From G963667675 sp965197565 (GTDB lineage Bacteria > Chloroflexota > Dehalococcoidia > Lucifugimonadales > UBA3495): DNA of 64,000 bases. The translations under genes and the position numbers were made by a program. Numbering within the stretch: the first letter of the stretch is position 1; each line of letters opens with the position of its first letter. The stretch lies in assembly GCA_965197565.1 (NCBI GenBank), contig CBDANK010000004.1, positions 992,001 through 1,056,000 of the forward strand. Direction: 5' to 3'. The notes beneath the pieces were generated by a model, which had not been told where the DNA came from, made no database searches, and worked only from the letters and a program-made list of their open reading frames with translations. Of this stretch, positions 1 through 8,964 are shown one piece after another.

Positions 1-745
1 AAACCGAGGATGCGCCCAAAGCCAACGGATGGTCTTCGGGGAAACCGCTCTTGCCCGGCATGGTGGTCATCACCGGCGCCTGCAGCAACTCCGCTAGTTC
101 TTGCAACTCGTGCCAGGCTTGGGCGTACAGGACTCCCTGTCCGGAGTGAATCACCGGGTTGCTGGCTTTGAGCAGCACTTGTGCGACCTCTTTAACCTCC
201 GCAGCATCGGGAGCCGATTTGTTTCCTTTGACCGACGTATAATCGAGTTCGGCACTGAGGTCTTCGGTCCATACGTTTGCCGGCACTTCCAGAAGGACCG
301 GGCCTGCTTTGCCAGAGCGGAGGTGGTAGAAGGCCCGCCGCATTAGCTCGGGGATACGGTCCACGTGGTTGATTTGGGCGAGCCATTTGGTGACGGCGCC
401 GTAGTTGTCAATGGCACTAAAAACCGGGCTAATGTGGGACCGCTGGGTGGCCGCGCCGCCGGGGAGCAGCAGAAGGGGCACGTTGTCCGAGAATGCTTGG
501 GCAGCGCCGGGAAAAGAGTTCTCGGTCCCTGGCCCGCCTTGCATACAGAACACTCCGATGCGGCGGCCGTCGGTGGTCCGGCTGAACCCATCGGCTATCG
601 CCATTCCCATTCGCTCTTGGCGGCAGGTAATGGGCCTGATGCCGGCCAGGGCGGCCGCCTCGATCAGCGGTTGGTTTGGATAGCAAGCCAGGAACTCGGT
701 GCCCTCCTGTTTCAAGATTTCTGCGATAGCCTCTACACCCTTCAT
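1..745 (-). CDS. ThDP-dependent enzyme, N-terminal part (acetolactate synthase-like), cut by window edge
   Basis: The minus strand reads openly from an ATG at 745 to the window edge, about 248 codons. The start has a good Shine-Dalgarno (GGAG). The protein begins MKGVEAIAEILKQEGTEFL and shows the N-terminal pyrimidine-binding fold of thiamine-diphosphate enzymes. The segment CRQERMGMAIADGFSR carries the glutamate (E in RQER) that activates the cofactor, followed by GVFCMQGGPGTENSF, the usual glycine-rich stretch, and GPVLLEVPANVW at the domain end. The next domain has just begun at the edge. The family includes acetolactate synthase, oxalyl-CoA and benzoylformate decarboxylases; the substrate cannot be told from this part. 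It is the last gene of a minus-strand run with small unknown genes upstream. Confidence 0.85.
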   Translation of the reverse strand, partial: MKGVEAIAEILKQEGTEFLACYPNQPLIEAAALAGIRPITCRQERMGMAIADGFSRTTDGRRIGVFCMQGGPGTENSFPGAAQAFSDNVPLLLLPGGAATQRSHISPVFSAIDNYGAVTKWLAQINHVDRIPELMRRAFYHLRSGKAGPVLLEVPANVWTEDLSAELDYTSVKGNKSAPDAAEVKEVAQVLLKASNPVIHSGQGVLYAQAWHELQELAELLQAPVMTTMPGKSGFPEDHPLALGASSV

Positions 746-808
746 AGCTTTTCTCCTTTCGTCGGATTGGTAAACCCGGTCCTTTATTATCCGCAGCTCA
801 GCCGAGGA

Positions 809-1393
809 CTAGCATCTCATGCCAATCTCACCGGGCAAATGGCGCTTTCGTAAGAGCTCCCTGGCCTTGGAACGGGAGAACCAGACCATCTTGCCGGTGA
901 TCTCGTCGGGAGCGTGCATATCCAACTCAGTGAAAAATTTCAGGAAGAACAGCCCTGCCGCCCGAGGGGACAGCGGAGATTGAGGAGCGATAGCAAATGG
1001 GGCAAAGCTATCTTCCGCCGTCAAGATTGATTGGCTGGTGTCCGGATCGTAGTCCTCGCAGGTGCAAACAGCCAGCAATTTCTGTGATAGCCCTTCGTAA
1101 CTGGACAGCCAATTCCAAAAACTGTTGAGATTCGACTCCTCGGTTGAATGCGGCCCATCCCCGTTGCTAAATAGGAAAATACAATTGAACCCTTCCTGGT
1201 CGACCAAAGTATCCGCCATTTCCTGGGGACGGTTAACCCGCAGAGGCCCTTCCCCCGCCAGTTGCATCTGTTTTCGCTGGAGCACATGGTACATACGGCT
1301 GCAAAACTCTGCCTCCCAACCTTGAATGTTGCGGGAGCTATCCACTAGCAGCAGTCTGGGCTTGCCGGAGATGGCTGTATTACTCCAGAACAC
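809..1393 (-). CDS. Hypothetical protein, 194 aa
   Basis: I do not recognise this protein. It starts at a GTG (MFWSNTAISGKPRLLLVDSS) and has an alpha/beta look, with hydrophobic strands PRLLLVDSS, NCIFLFSNG and KLLAVCTCEDYD. These resemble the core of a caspase-like or receiver-like fold, but I see no diagnostic catalytic motif. No signal peptide or membrane segment is visible. It lies 22 bp after a 66-codon gene and 63 bp before the ThDP enzyme start, all on the minus strand, so co-transcription is likely. Coding is supported by the long open frame and by the regular spacing with its neighbours. Confidence 0.55.
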   Translation of the reverse strand: MFWSNTAISGKPRLLLVDSSRNIQGWEAEFCSRMYHVLQRKQMQLAGEGPLRVNRPQEMADTLVDQEGFNCIFLFSNGDGPHSTEESNLNSFWNWLSSYEGLSQKLLAVCTCEDYDPDTSQSILTAEDSFAPFAIAPQSPLSPRAAGLFFLKFFTELDMHAPDEITGKMVWFSRSKARELLRKRHLPGEIGMRC

Positions 1394-1415
1394 GGTCTTA
1401 TTCCTAAAAAGGGGC

Positions 1416-1616
1416 TTAGATTTGGTCTCTACCGTCCACCTTACTCAAGGTATTGACGATCCCCGCAGCCTCTTCAGGGCTAATAAAATAGTCTAGCATA
1501 GTAATCATGCCCAGCTTGCGTAAAGTGACAACCAGGCGAAAGGGAAAGCCTTCCCTAGTCGTGTCCTCTATCTCCAGAGTCTTGCTTTCCTTGGAGGTCT
1601 GGTACAAGTTAGCCAC
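1416..1616 (-). CDS. Small hypothetical protein, 66 aa
   Basis: A short unknown protein with a GTG start and an AGGAGG-type ribosome site about eight bases upstream. The sequence is mostly polar with a helical C-terminal half (MLDYFISPEEAAGIVNTLS). It is soluble, with no cysteines and no membrane segment. It lies just upstream of the 194-residue unknown gene in the same direction. Supported by its ribosome site and its place in the run; function unknown. Confidence 0.45.
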   Translation of the reverse strand: MANLYQTSKESKTLEIEDTTREGFPFRLVVTLRKLGMITMLDYFISPEEAAGIVNTLSKVDGRDQI

Positions 1617-1719
1617 AGAGTTGCCACCTCCTGTGTGGTCCCCTTAATTTACTGGAAGCAACGTCGATATACGCCAACACGGCCGGTCAAGGTCTCTTGT
1701 TCACTGATTATCTTCCAGG

Positions 1720-2184
1720 CTAGCTATCCTTCCAGAATTCCCACCATCTTTTCTTCGGTTGCAATCCCCCTGCCCCAGGCTCCGGCTGCGGTTCCGGCTC
1801 CGATACCACAGATTCCGGCTGTGGAGCCGGAACCGCATTATCCGCCGGCAGGTCTGGTGCAGCAATCGCCACTGGCTGGTCTGAGGTACTGGGTGTAGCT
1901 GTTGCGGAAGAATCGATGGCCGGTCTCACCTCAGTTTCAATGGTCAGGTCCTGTGTGCCGTCGAATAGCTCCCAGGGTTTAAAGTACTCTACGAATGCTT
2001 TGGCGTCTTCAATAGTCGGGAAACCCTTTTGAGAGCGGCCTGGATCGTAGGTAAAGGTTTTGGCGTAGGCGTCAATACCCCGCTTGGTCTCTCTGAACCC
2101 CCCAATCTCCTCTTCATTCTCTTCGTTTTCGTCGCTAAGGACCAGGTTTTGTCCCCTTCTCCGGTGACGCCAATAAACTTTCAT
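1720..2184 (-). CDS. Hypothetical protein with acidic and proline-rich regions and a C-terminal KKRWWEFWK tail
   Basis: A 154-residue protein of unknown function. Residues 1-15 are basic (MKVYWRHRRRGQN), 16-30 strongly acidic, and about 35-75 look folded (DAYAKTFTYDPGRSQKGFP...VEYFKPWELFDG). Then comes a low-complexity Pro/Ala/Glu region with repeated PEPQPEP-like units and a C-terminal KKRWWEFWKDS. The aromatic, basic tail could bind a membrane surface or a partner, which is inference only. It follows the SagB-type gene on the minus strand after about 160 bp. The start has a purine-rich AAGGGAAG upstream. Confidence 0.5.
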   Translation of the reverse strand: MKVYWRHRRRGQNLVLSDENEENEEEIGGFRETKRGIDAYAKTFTYDPGRSQKGFPTIEDAKAFVEYFKPWELFDGTQDLTIETEVRPAIDSSATATPSTSDQPVAIAAPDLPADNAVPAPQPESVVSEPEPQPEPGAGGLQPKKRWWEFWKDS

Positions 2185-2342
2185 TCGCTTCCCTTCTTAA
2201 TCTAACGTGAGAACCTTAAGACCAAAACTCTGAAGGCCGGTTCCAATTTCCGGTGGCCCTTGCCGTCCTAACGCCGGTCAGTGTTACTCTGCCGGTGGAC
2301 TCCCTCAGCATGATAACATTTGGACTCTCACTATGGGCCCGC

Positions 2343-3929
2343 TTATAGATTGAGCGCGCTGGTATCGACCTTGGCCGGTGTCCGCTTGGCTCGCTTCCCC
2401 AGAGCCACCAGAAACATCACGCTCTTGCCTCGGGCATGGGGCGAGAAGAACTCCGTTACCCCGTCATCATAGAATGTGAGCCCGGTCGCGCCCAGTCTCT
2501 GGGCGTAGGCCGCCAAATAGATTTTCCCGGCGATTATGCTGGCTTCCAACTGCGCGGCCCGGTAGCCCCGATTGCCAAAGCGGGTCAATATGGGTCCCAG
2601 GTCCGACAGAAAGTATAAATTGATGCTGGCATCGGCGGGAAGCTGCTGGTGAAGCCCAAGATAACCGGCTTGATAGCGGAACTCCCCTTCCGCCAACAAC
2701 TCCAGCGATAGCAGGTCTCGGTGAAAAACATAAGTCCCGGATCTCAACCCGTCCACGGCATTTACGATCAGATAGATGTCGTTCAGGGTCGCCCCAGCGG
2801 GTTTTAAGAAATCGGCGGGGATGCCTTGAGTGGCCCGAGCCAGCACCGTTGACAGTTCCTGGAAGGTTATCGACTCCTGAGAGAAGCGCCGGGTAGAACC
2901 TCTACGGAGGATAACGGACTCTATGGAATCCTGGGACAACGCTTCCTCCGGCACCGGCTCTAATGGGATGAGAGTGCCCAAGGGCTGCGGCGGTCCTTTC
3001 GATGGGGTTTCAACCCCCCAGGAAACAACTTCTCCCCGGTCCGCTAACGAGGAAGCGTCATGCATCTTCCCTATGGCTGGAAACTCGATCTCATGGTCTG
3101 AAATGGGCACTGTCTCCAATGAGAGCGGCCCCGGTTGGGGTGAGGACTCAACAACCGAGTATGGAGTGTATCCCAAGGGGGCCAGTACTAGCGCCGCCTC
3201 GCGCCGGGCGTCAAGATCCAGCAACCGGTTAACCGAATCGTCGATAAACCCGCCGACCACCTTCGCCGGCATGCCGTTAGCCGAGGACACGGCCAGAGTA
3301 TTGGCCAGGATAGTTCCGCTGTCCCAAAAGGAATGGCGGTATTCCCTGGCCTGGTACTTGCAGGCGTTGCGCCAGAATACGTCGGTGTAGATGATTGTGG
3401 CGGGAGCATTGGCCACACTAGGCTCGTTCCCGCTGGCATCCGCCAGCACACTGCGATAGTCGCCCCGCCTTAGCTGCCGCAGGGCGGTTTCCCCAGGGTC
3501 AAAGTGATAGACCCCGGCTTCCAGACCAAGCAGGTCTCCGCACACGATATACAACTCTATGTGGTACAGGGCGCCAGTGCAGGCGGCGGCGCGAAAGGAC
3601 ATCGCTCCCCAGGGATAGGTGATTTCCTTGGTAATTCCCGCTGAGAAGTACAAAATCCGAGATAGGGTGTCGATGTTTGGCGTCTGGCCTTCGGAAGACG
3701 GAGAAACCTTGGCGGAGACGGCGGACAAAGCGGGCATACCTGACGGCAGCGTATCATTGGGTAATTGAACCGCCTCAAGTTCCGAGTAGATTTTAAACAG
3801 GAGGGGTTGGCTTCTTGGGTCAAAGGAGTGCCACCGGTCCATCAGATTGCCGTAGGGGTGTTTCGTCCCGTCGTGATAATTCCAGGCAGCCTGAATGTCC
3901 TGATTTATCACAAATGCTCCCAATGCCAC
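2343..3929 (-). CDS. SagB-type nitroreductase-family protein with two tandem nitroreductase domains
   Basis: A 528-residue flavoprotein with two nitroreductase-like halves. The N-terminal half holds FVINQDIQAAWNYHDGTKHPYGN, typical of SagB/ThcOx proteins, then FRAAACTGALYHIELYIVCGD and GLEAGVYHFDPGETALRQLRRGDYR. The second half repeats the layout from about residue 335: ESVILRRGSTRRFSQESITFQELSTVLARAT, then LRSGTYVFHRDLLSLELLAEGEFR. It ends with the flavin-site region ATGLTFYDDGVTEFFSPH. SagB-like enzymes oxidise azoline rings in peptide natural products with FMN, but stand-alone doubled copies such as this are common and mostly uncharacterised. No precursor peptide or cyclodehydratase gene is nearby, so a role in peptide modification is not supported here. 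The start is a GTG. Confidence 0.85.
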   Translation of the reverse strand: MALGAFVINQDIQAAWNYHDGTKHPYGNLMDRWHSFDPRSQPLLFKIYSELEAVQLPNDTLPSGMPALSAVSAKVSPSSEGQTPNIDTLSRILYFSAGITKEITYPWGAMSFRAAACTGALYHIELYIVCGDLLGLEAGVYHFDPGETALRQLRRGDYRSVLADASGNEPSVANAPATIIYTDVFWRNACKYQAREYRHSFWDSGTILANTLAVSSANGMPAKVVGGFIDDSVNRLLDLDARREAALVLAPLGYTPYSVVESSPQPGPLSLETVPISDHEIEFPAIGKMHDASSLADRGEVVSWGVETPSKGPPQPLGTLIPLEPVPEEALSQDSIESVILRRGSTRRFSQESITFQELSTVLARATQGIPADFLKPAGATLNDIYLIVNAVDGLRSGTYVFHRDLLSLELLAEGEFRYQAGYLGLHQQLPADASINLYFLSDLGPILTRFGNRGYRAAQLEASIIAGKIYLAAYAQRLGATGLTFYDDGVTEFFSPHARGKSVMFLVALGKRAKRTPAKVDTSALNL

Positions 3930-3954
3930 TGTCGGCGATTAAGAAATTTAATAG

Positions 3955-4824
3955 CTATGGCGCTGCCAGCTCCTGATAAGTGTCCGGTCGACGGTCACGG
4001 AAGAATTGCCAAGTGGTCCGCACATCGCGGATTTCATCCAGGTCAAGGTCGGCTACTATAACCTCATCTTTGTCCCGGGACCCTTGGGTTACAATCTGAC
4101 CCCTTGGGTCGCAAAAGTAACTTTTCCCGTAGAATTCTCCAATGTTCCAAGGCTGCTCCCGCCCGACCCTGTTGACGGCGCCGACAAAATAACCGTTGGC
4201 CACCGCATGGGCGGGCTGCTCCAATTCCCAGAGGTACTCGGAAAGTCCGGCGACGGTAGCCGAGGGGTTGAACACAATCTCCGCTCCGTTTAGGCCCAAC
4301 GCCCTTGCCCCTTCGGGAAAGTGGCGGTCGTAGCAAATATAAACCCCAACGTTCCCTATGCCTGTGGCGAATACCGGGTAGCCGCTGTTGCCGGGCTTGA
4401 AGTAAAACTTCTCCCAAAATCCCGGCGGGAGATGGGGTATGTGGGTTTTCCGGTATTTGCCCAAGTAAGCGCCGTCCTGGTCCAGTACGGCCGCCGTATT
4501 GTAGTAAACGCCGGGCATTTCTTCCTCGTAGACCGGGACTACCATCGCCAAACGGTGTTTCTTCGCCAGTTCTTGCATCAGGCGGACCGTCGGGCCGTCA
4601 GGGACCCGCTCCACCATGGAGTACCAACGGGCGTCCTGCTCGGCGCAAAAATAGGGACCGTAAAAGAGTTCCTGAAGGCACAGCACTTCCACGCCCTCTC
4701 CGGCGGCTTGCTCGATCAGGGAGACGTGCTTGTCGATCATATATTTTTTCAGGGCCGCGATTTCTTGCGGCGCAGCCGCGTCCACACCGGCCTGTATCAC
4801 CCCCGCTCGGACGATTCTCGGCAT
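3955..4824 (-). CDS. Nitrilase-superfamily amidohydrolase, beta-ureidopropionase-like
   Basis: A 289-residue carbon-nitrogen hydrolase. The Glu-Lys-Cys triad is visible: E52 in LCLQELFYGPYF, K126 in GKYRKTHIPH and C164 in VYICYDRHFPEG. The regions GKYRKTHIPHLPPGFWEKFYF, NGAEIVFNPSATVAGLSEYLW and AVNRVGREQP...FYGKSY match the N-carbamoyl-beta-alanine amidohydrolase (beta-ureidopropionase) branch better than plain aliphatic nitrilases. That enzyme releases ammonia and CO2 in the last step of reductive pyrimidine breakdown; N-carbamoylputrescine amidase is the main alternative. No dihydropyrimidinase lies beside it. The ATG start has a GGAGG site, and an LLM flavoenzyme lies just upstream on the same strand. 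Confidence 0.85.
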   Translation of the reverse strand: MPRIVRAGVIQAGVDAAAPQEIAALKKYMIDKHVSLIEQAAGEGVEVLCLQELFYGPYFCAEQDARWYSMVERVPDGPTVRLMQELAKKHRLAMVVPVYEEEMPGVYYNTAAVLDQDGAYLGKYRKTHIPHLPPGFWEKFYFKPGNSGYPVFATGIGNVGVYICYDRHFPEGARALGLNGAEIVFNPSATVAGLSEYLWELEQPAHAVANGYFVGAVNRVGREQPWNIGEFYGKSYFCDPRGQIVTQGSRDKDEVIVADLDLDEIRDVRTTWQFFRDRRPDTYQELAAP

Positions 4825-4851
4825 ATAACCTCCAGGTGGGTAGCTTCTTGC

Positions 4852-5865
4852 CTAAGCGGGATTACTCCCAGGGGCGAACTCGTCGATGATTTGCTTTATA
4901 TTAGGGGTCAAAGGACACAGCACCGGGTAGGAAGCACCGGCGTCCAGGTATTCTTGGACCCGGCGGCGGCACATCTCCGGCGTGCCGGCAGCGCACAGCA
5001 TATCAACGATGTCGTCTCCCACCAGCGGCATGGCGGCCTCGATGCCGCCTTTCCTAGGGGGCCATCCCCCCATGGTGTCGTGGATGCGCTGGACCACATC
5101 TTCGTTCACACCGCTGGCCCTGGCGATATGGGGTTGCTGGCCCATATACATGGTTACAGCGTAACGAGCGGTGTTTCGGGCCGCATCGGCGTCTTGGGAC
5201 ATAGCCACCGCCATCATCTGGGGCATGTCGATGTCCCGGACTGCCCGCCCTGCCCGATCTGCGCCTATATTGGCCCTCTGCAAGGATTGGCGCAGATAGC
5301 CCACCGAGGTAAAGAAGTTATGGAAAACTCCGTCGGCGACTTCGCCGGCCAACTCCATCATTTTGGGACCGGTGGCGCCGATATAAATGGGCACCCTTTT
5401 GGACGAGCGGGGAACGTCATAGCCCAAGTCGAGCCGAAGGTCTCGGACCTTTACCACTTGGCCTTCATAGTTCACTGTCTCCAAGTCAAGCAGCCGCCGC
5501 ACCACGGTGACGTACTCTCGCATGGCGGAGAGGGTCTTGCGGCGCCGAATCCCCTGGTTCCATGCCAGGGGATCCCAGTAAGAGCCGATACCCAACATCA
5601 CTCTTCCTTGGGACAGCTCGTGCAACGTGGCCAGGGTCATCGCCATTAACCCGGCGGTGCGGGTCCAGTTGTTGACTACTCCGGTAGCCAGCTTGATGCG
5701 TTGGGTTACCGCAGCGAAGGCCGCCAAGGGTGTCACTGCGTCACGTACCAGCCGGGTCTCACAGGCCCAAACCGACTCCAATCCCCGCTCCTCGGCGTAT
5801 TGAACCAGCTCGATTTGTTCCGGCAGTGACGGGCGGTCCAGAAATATTAGACCTACTCTGTCCAT
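4852..5865 (-). CDS. LLM-class flavin/F420-dependent oxidoreductase
   Basis: A 337-residue member of the bacterial luciferase-like (LLM) TIM-barrel family. Typical features are the N-terminal strand VGLIFLDRPSLPEQIELVQYAEERGLESVW, the second strand IKLATGVVNNWTRTAGLMAMTLATLHELSQGRVMLGIGSYWDP, VPIYIGATGPKMMELAGEVADGVFHNFF, and an insertion-containing C-terminal part. The pattern of strand 7 (IGATGPKMMELAGEVADG) is that of the methylenetetrahydromethanopterin reductase-like, often F420-dependent, group. Substrate unknown. It sits 27 bp upstream of the nitrilase-like gene on the same strand, so the two may work on the same nitrogen compound (inference). Confidence 0.85.
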   Translation of the reverse strand: MDRVGLIFLDRPSLPEQIELVQYAEERGLESVWACETRLVRDAVTPLAAFAAVTQRIKLATGVVNNWTRTAGLMAMTLATLHELSQGRVMLGIGSYWDPLAWNQGIRRRKTLSAMREYVTVVRRLLDLETVNYEGQVVKVRDLRLDLGYDVPRSSKRVPIYIGATGPKMMELAGEVADGVFHNFFTSVGYLRQSLQRANIGADRAGRAVRDIDMPQMMAVAMSQDADAARNTARYAVTMYMGQQPHIARASGVNEDVVQRIHDTMGGWPPRKGGIEAAMPLVGDDIVDMLCAAGTPEMCRRRVQEYLDAGASYPVLCPLTPNIKQIIDEFAPGSNPA

Positions 5866-5919
5866 CGTCGGCTCCCGAGACCCCCACTGATTGGCCCTAA
5901 GCCATGGGCGCTGTTCTTT

Positions 5920-7344
5920 CTAGTCTGCCGTGGCTAGCGGCGGTGTAGGAAACGAACGGGCTTCAGGAGGCAGAGACTGTTCCCAATCCGGTATGAGGAC
6001 ATTGGAGGTGGGTTCCAACATCATAATTAGAACCACCCCTCCCATACTAGCAGCAATGGATAGCGCTAGGACCGGCTCATAGGAGCCGGTAGCGTAGATA
6101 ATCAGGCCGGCAAGGGCTGTGATTACGGCATGGCCTAATAAGGCTCCGGTCATCTGCCATCCATAACAAGTGCCTATGGGACCATCGCCGTAATACCGGC
6201 GGTTGATCACCAGGTAGCCGGTCCACTCGCCGCCGAATCCCAGACCGAAAGCGGCGGCAAAAAGGTAGAAAGCCCACAAGTCCTGGGATGCAAACAGAAT
6301 CAGCACCGTCAATCCCTGGACCGCCAGGCTAAGTGACATAATCTGCTTGGGGCCGTAGAGGTCGCAGAGAACAGGAGTGACAAATCGGCCGATTATGCTA
6401 ACCAGCGAAATGATGGTCAGAATGACAGCCCCGGAGGTCAAGCTGATCCCTTGATCCACTGCCATGGGAATAATGTAGATCAGGATAATGCCGTGGCCGG
6501 CGCAACCCAGGGCATGGATAATTGGCAGATTCCAAAAGGCCTTGGTGCGGCGTGTGTGTTGGTTGAACACCTTGAGCCGGAGCCTTTCTATCATTGGTTC
6601 TCTCACAACCACCGGGGGATCGCTCTCCCGCGCCCCGTAAGCCTTGATGCCCATATCCTTGGGAAGATTGCGAAAGAAGATAGCTAGTAGAAGAAGCGTA
6701 CCCGCGCCTACAATGCCTATGCTCCAGAAGGTGGCCCGCCATCCCACCGTCTCTAAGAGGCCGCCTATCACCGGAGCCAGAATGGCTGCGCCCACGCCTC
6801 CGGCCGCCTGCAAGACCCCGACCGCCAAGCCCAAGCGTAGTTTGAACCAAGGGGCCACCGCCGCTTGCAGCGTCACAAAAGCGATGGAACTAGTGATGGC
6901 CAGAATAAAACCAAAGGCTAGGAGCAAATGCCAAAGCTGGCTGACAACTCCCAAAAAGAGCATACCCCCGCCAAAGAGCAATCCGCAGGCCACCATTAGC
7001 TTGCGGGGCCCATAGCGGTCGCCCAGCCAGCCGCTTATTGGAGAAAAGATTGCGCCAACCAGATACTGAAACGCAATAATCCCCGATATGACCCTAATGT
7101 TCCAACCGAAGTCTCCATCCACGTCGATTAAAGGGGCGACCATAATCCCTTCGGCCAGGCTGATGGAGCTGCCGATCATTTCAGCTATGGCCAGAATGGC
7201 TATGATGACCCAGGCATAGTGAAGTTTGCCTTGCGACTCGGCAGTAAAACCCAATCCCCGTATCCGGCGGCTGACCGCAGGAACGCCGGCGCCGGTGATG
7301 AGTAAAAAGCCGATGACCAAGATCAGCAGGCCGGTCAATGTCAC
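5920..7344 (-). CDS. MFS transporter, copy 1 of a tandem pair
   Basis: A 474-residue major facilitator with about 12 membrane helices plus an extra N-terminal one (MTLTGLLILVIGFLLITGAGVPAVSRRIRG) before the usual first helix. The MFS loop 2-3 signature is present as GWLGDRYGPRKLM, and an equivalent DLYGPKQIMS occurs in the second half. The substrate is probably an organic acid (monocarboxylate/oxalate-type MFS), inferred from general resemblance. The start is GTG. It is about three-quarters identical to the next gene, with the C-terminal halves nearly identical even at DNA level, for example 6152-6240 against 7692-7780. It neighbours LLM oxidoreductases that may share its substrate. Confidence 0.88.
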   Translation of the reverse strand: MTLTGLLILVIGFLLITGAGVPAVSRRIRGLGFTAESQGKLHYAWVIIAILAIAEMIGSSISLAEGIMVAPLIDVDGDFGWNIRVISGIIAFQYLVGAIFSPISGWLGDRYGPRKLMVACGLLFGGGMLFLGVVSQLWHLLLAFGFILAITSSIAFVTLQAAVAPWFKLRLGLAVGVLQAAGGVGAAILAPVIGGLLETVGWRATFWSIGIVGAGTLLLLAIFFRNLPKDMGIKAYGARESDPPVVVREPMIERLRLKVFNQHTRRTKAFWNLPIIHALGCAGHGIILIYIIPMAVDQGISLTSGAVILTIISLVSIIGRFVTPVLCDLYGPKQIMSLSLAVQGLTVLILFASQDLWAFYLFAAAFGLGFGGEWTGYLVINRRYYGDGPIGTCYGWQMTGALLGHAVITALAGLIIYATGSYEPVLALSIAASMGGVVLIMMLEPTSNVLIPDWEQSLPPEARSFPTPPLATAD

Positions 7345-7459
7345 GGTGCGCGCTCCAACTCGCTCACGCCGTTATGGATCTTGGAGCTATATCAACTATC
7401 AGCATAAGCCTCTATGACGCTGCGCTTGCCAAAAAATGAAGGTGAAAGATCCGCACTTT

Positions 7460-8884
7460 CTAGTCCGCCGCGGCTAGAGGGGGCATAGGAAGTGAACGGG
7501 CTTCCGGAGGCAATGATTGTTCCCAATCCGGTATTATGACCTTGGAGGTGGGTTCCAGCATGGCAATTACAAGCACACCTCCAAGGCTGGTTGCCGCGGA
7601 CAAAGCAAGGACTGGATTATAGGAGCCAGTGGCGTAGATAATCAAGCCTGCAAGGGCTGTAATCACGGCGTGGCCCAAAAAGGACCCGGTCATCTGCCAT
7701 CCATAACAAGTGCCTATGGGACCATCGCCGTAATACCGCCGGTTGATCACCAGGTAGCCGGTCCACTCGCCGCCGAACCCCAGACCGAAAGCGGCGGCGA
7801 AAAGATAGAAAGCCCACAAGTCCTGGGATGCAAACAGAATCAGCACCGTCAAGCCTTGGATCGCTAGGCTAAGTGACATAATCTGTTTGGGGCCGTATAG
7901 GTCGCAGAGTACGGGGGTGACAAATCGGCCGATTATGCTGACCAGTGAAAGAATGGTCAGAATGACGGCCCCTGAGGTCAAGCTGATCCCTTGGTCCACC
8001 GCAATGGGAATGATGTATACCAGGATAATCCCGTGGCCGGCGCAGCCCAAGGCATGGATAATTGGCAGGTTCCAAAAAGCCTTGGTGCGGCGCGTGTGTT
8101 GGTTGAACACCTTGAGCCGGAGCTTCTCTATCACTGGTTCCCAAGCAACCACCGAGGGATCATCATCCTGGGCCCCATAAGCCTTGAGGCCCATATCCTT
8201 CGGGTAATTCCGAAAGAAGATTGCCAGTATGAGGATGACGCCGCCGCCTACAGTGCCGATGCTCCAGAAGGTGGTCTGCCAGCCCACAGTGCTTAAAAGA
8301 GTGCCTATCACCGGAGCCAGGATGGCGGCGCCCACGCCTCCGGCTGCTTGCAAAATCCCCACCCCCAGGCCCAAGCGCAGTTTGAACCAAGGGCTTACCG
8401 CCGCTTGCAGCGTCACAAAAGAGATGGACCCGCAGATAGCCAGAACAAGGCCAAAAGCCACGAACAAATGCCAAATCTGGCTGATGACCCCCAACAAGAG
8501 CATTCCCCCGCCGAAGAGCAATCCGCAAGCCACCAGCAGCCGGCGGGGTCCGTAGCGGTCTCCCAGCCAGCCGCTTATTGGAGAGAAAATGGCGCCGGTC
8601 AAATACTGAACTGCGATAGTCAACGATATGAGCCTAATGCTCCAACCGAAGGCTCCATCGGGGTCGTTCAAAGGGGCAATCATGATGCCTTCGGCCAAGC
8701 CGATGGAGCTGCCGATCATCTCAGCTATGGCCAGAATAGCCACGATGACCCAGGCGTAGTGGAGTTTGCCTGGCGCCCCGGCAGTCGAGCCCATTCCCCG
8801 TATCCGGCGGCTGACCGCAGGAAGGCCGACGCTGCTGATGAGCAAAAAGCCGATGACCAAGATCAGCAGGCCAGTCAATGCCAC
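7460..8884 (-). CDS. MFS transporter, copy 2 of a tandem pair
   Basis: The same length (474 residues) and architecture as the gene at 5920-7344, from which it differs mainly in the N-terminal half: LNDPDGAFGWSIRLISLTIAVQYLTG here, LIDVDGDFGWNIRVISGIIAFQYLVG there. The loop 2-3 motif GWLGDRYGPRRLL is intact and the extra N-terminal helix is kept. The upstream DNA of both genes is also alike (a shared CTTGGAGCTAT stretch), so the duplicated unit included the leader. The start is GTG. Divergence confined to helices 2-6 suggests either different substrates or gene conversion that keeps the C-terminal half uniform. Confidence 0.88.
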   Translation of the reverse strand: MALTGLLILVIGFLLISSVGLPAVSRRIRGMGSTAGAPGKLHYAWVIVAILAIAEMIGSSIGLAEGIMIAPLNDPDGAFGWSIRLISLTIAVQYLTGAIFSPISGWLGDRYGPRRLLVACGLLFGGGMLLLGVISQIWHLFVAFGLVLAICGSISFVTLQAAVSPWFKLRLGLGVGILQAAGGVGAAILAPVIGTLLSTVGWQTTFWSIGTVGGGVILILAIFFRNYPKDMGLKAYGAQDDDPSVVAWEPVIEKLRLKVFNQHTRRTKAFWNLPIIHALGCAGHGIILVYIIPIAVDQGISLTSGAVILTILSLVSIIGRFVTPVLCDLYGPKQIMSLSLAIQGLTVLILFASQDLWAFYLFAAAFGLGFGGEWTGYLVINRRYYGDGPIGTCYGWQMTGSFLGHAVITALAGLIIYATGSYNPVLALSAATSLGGVLVIAMLEPTSKVIIPDWEQSLPPEARSLPMPPLAAAD

Positions 8885-8964
8885 GATGCGTACTCCGATT
8901 CGCTCATATCGTTATAAACCTTGGAGCTATTTCAATTCTCGGATCAAGTATCCCCCGGCTCATT

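Noticed and set aside
2343..3929. SagB-type gene as part of a thiazole/oxazole peptide cluster
   Set aside because: No cyclodehydratase (YcaO), no precursor-like small ORF with a leader and Cys/Ser/Thr core, and no dedicated transporter next to it.
4321..5649. A 442-codon plus-strand ORF
   Set aside because: It runs antisense to the nitrilase and LLM genes, has no recognisable domain, and its composition mirrors the codon bias of the opposite strand.
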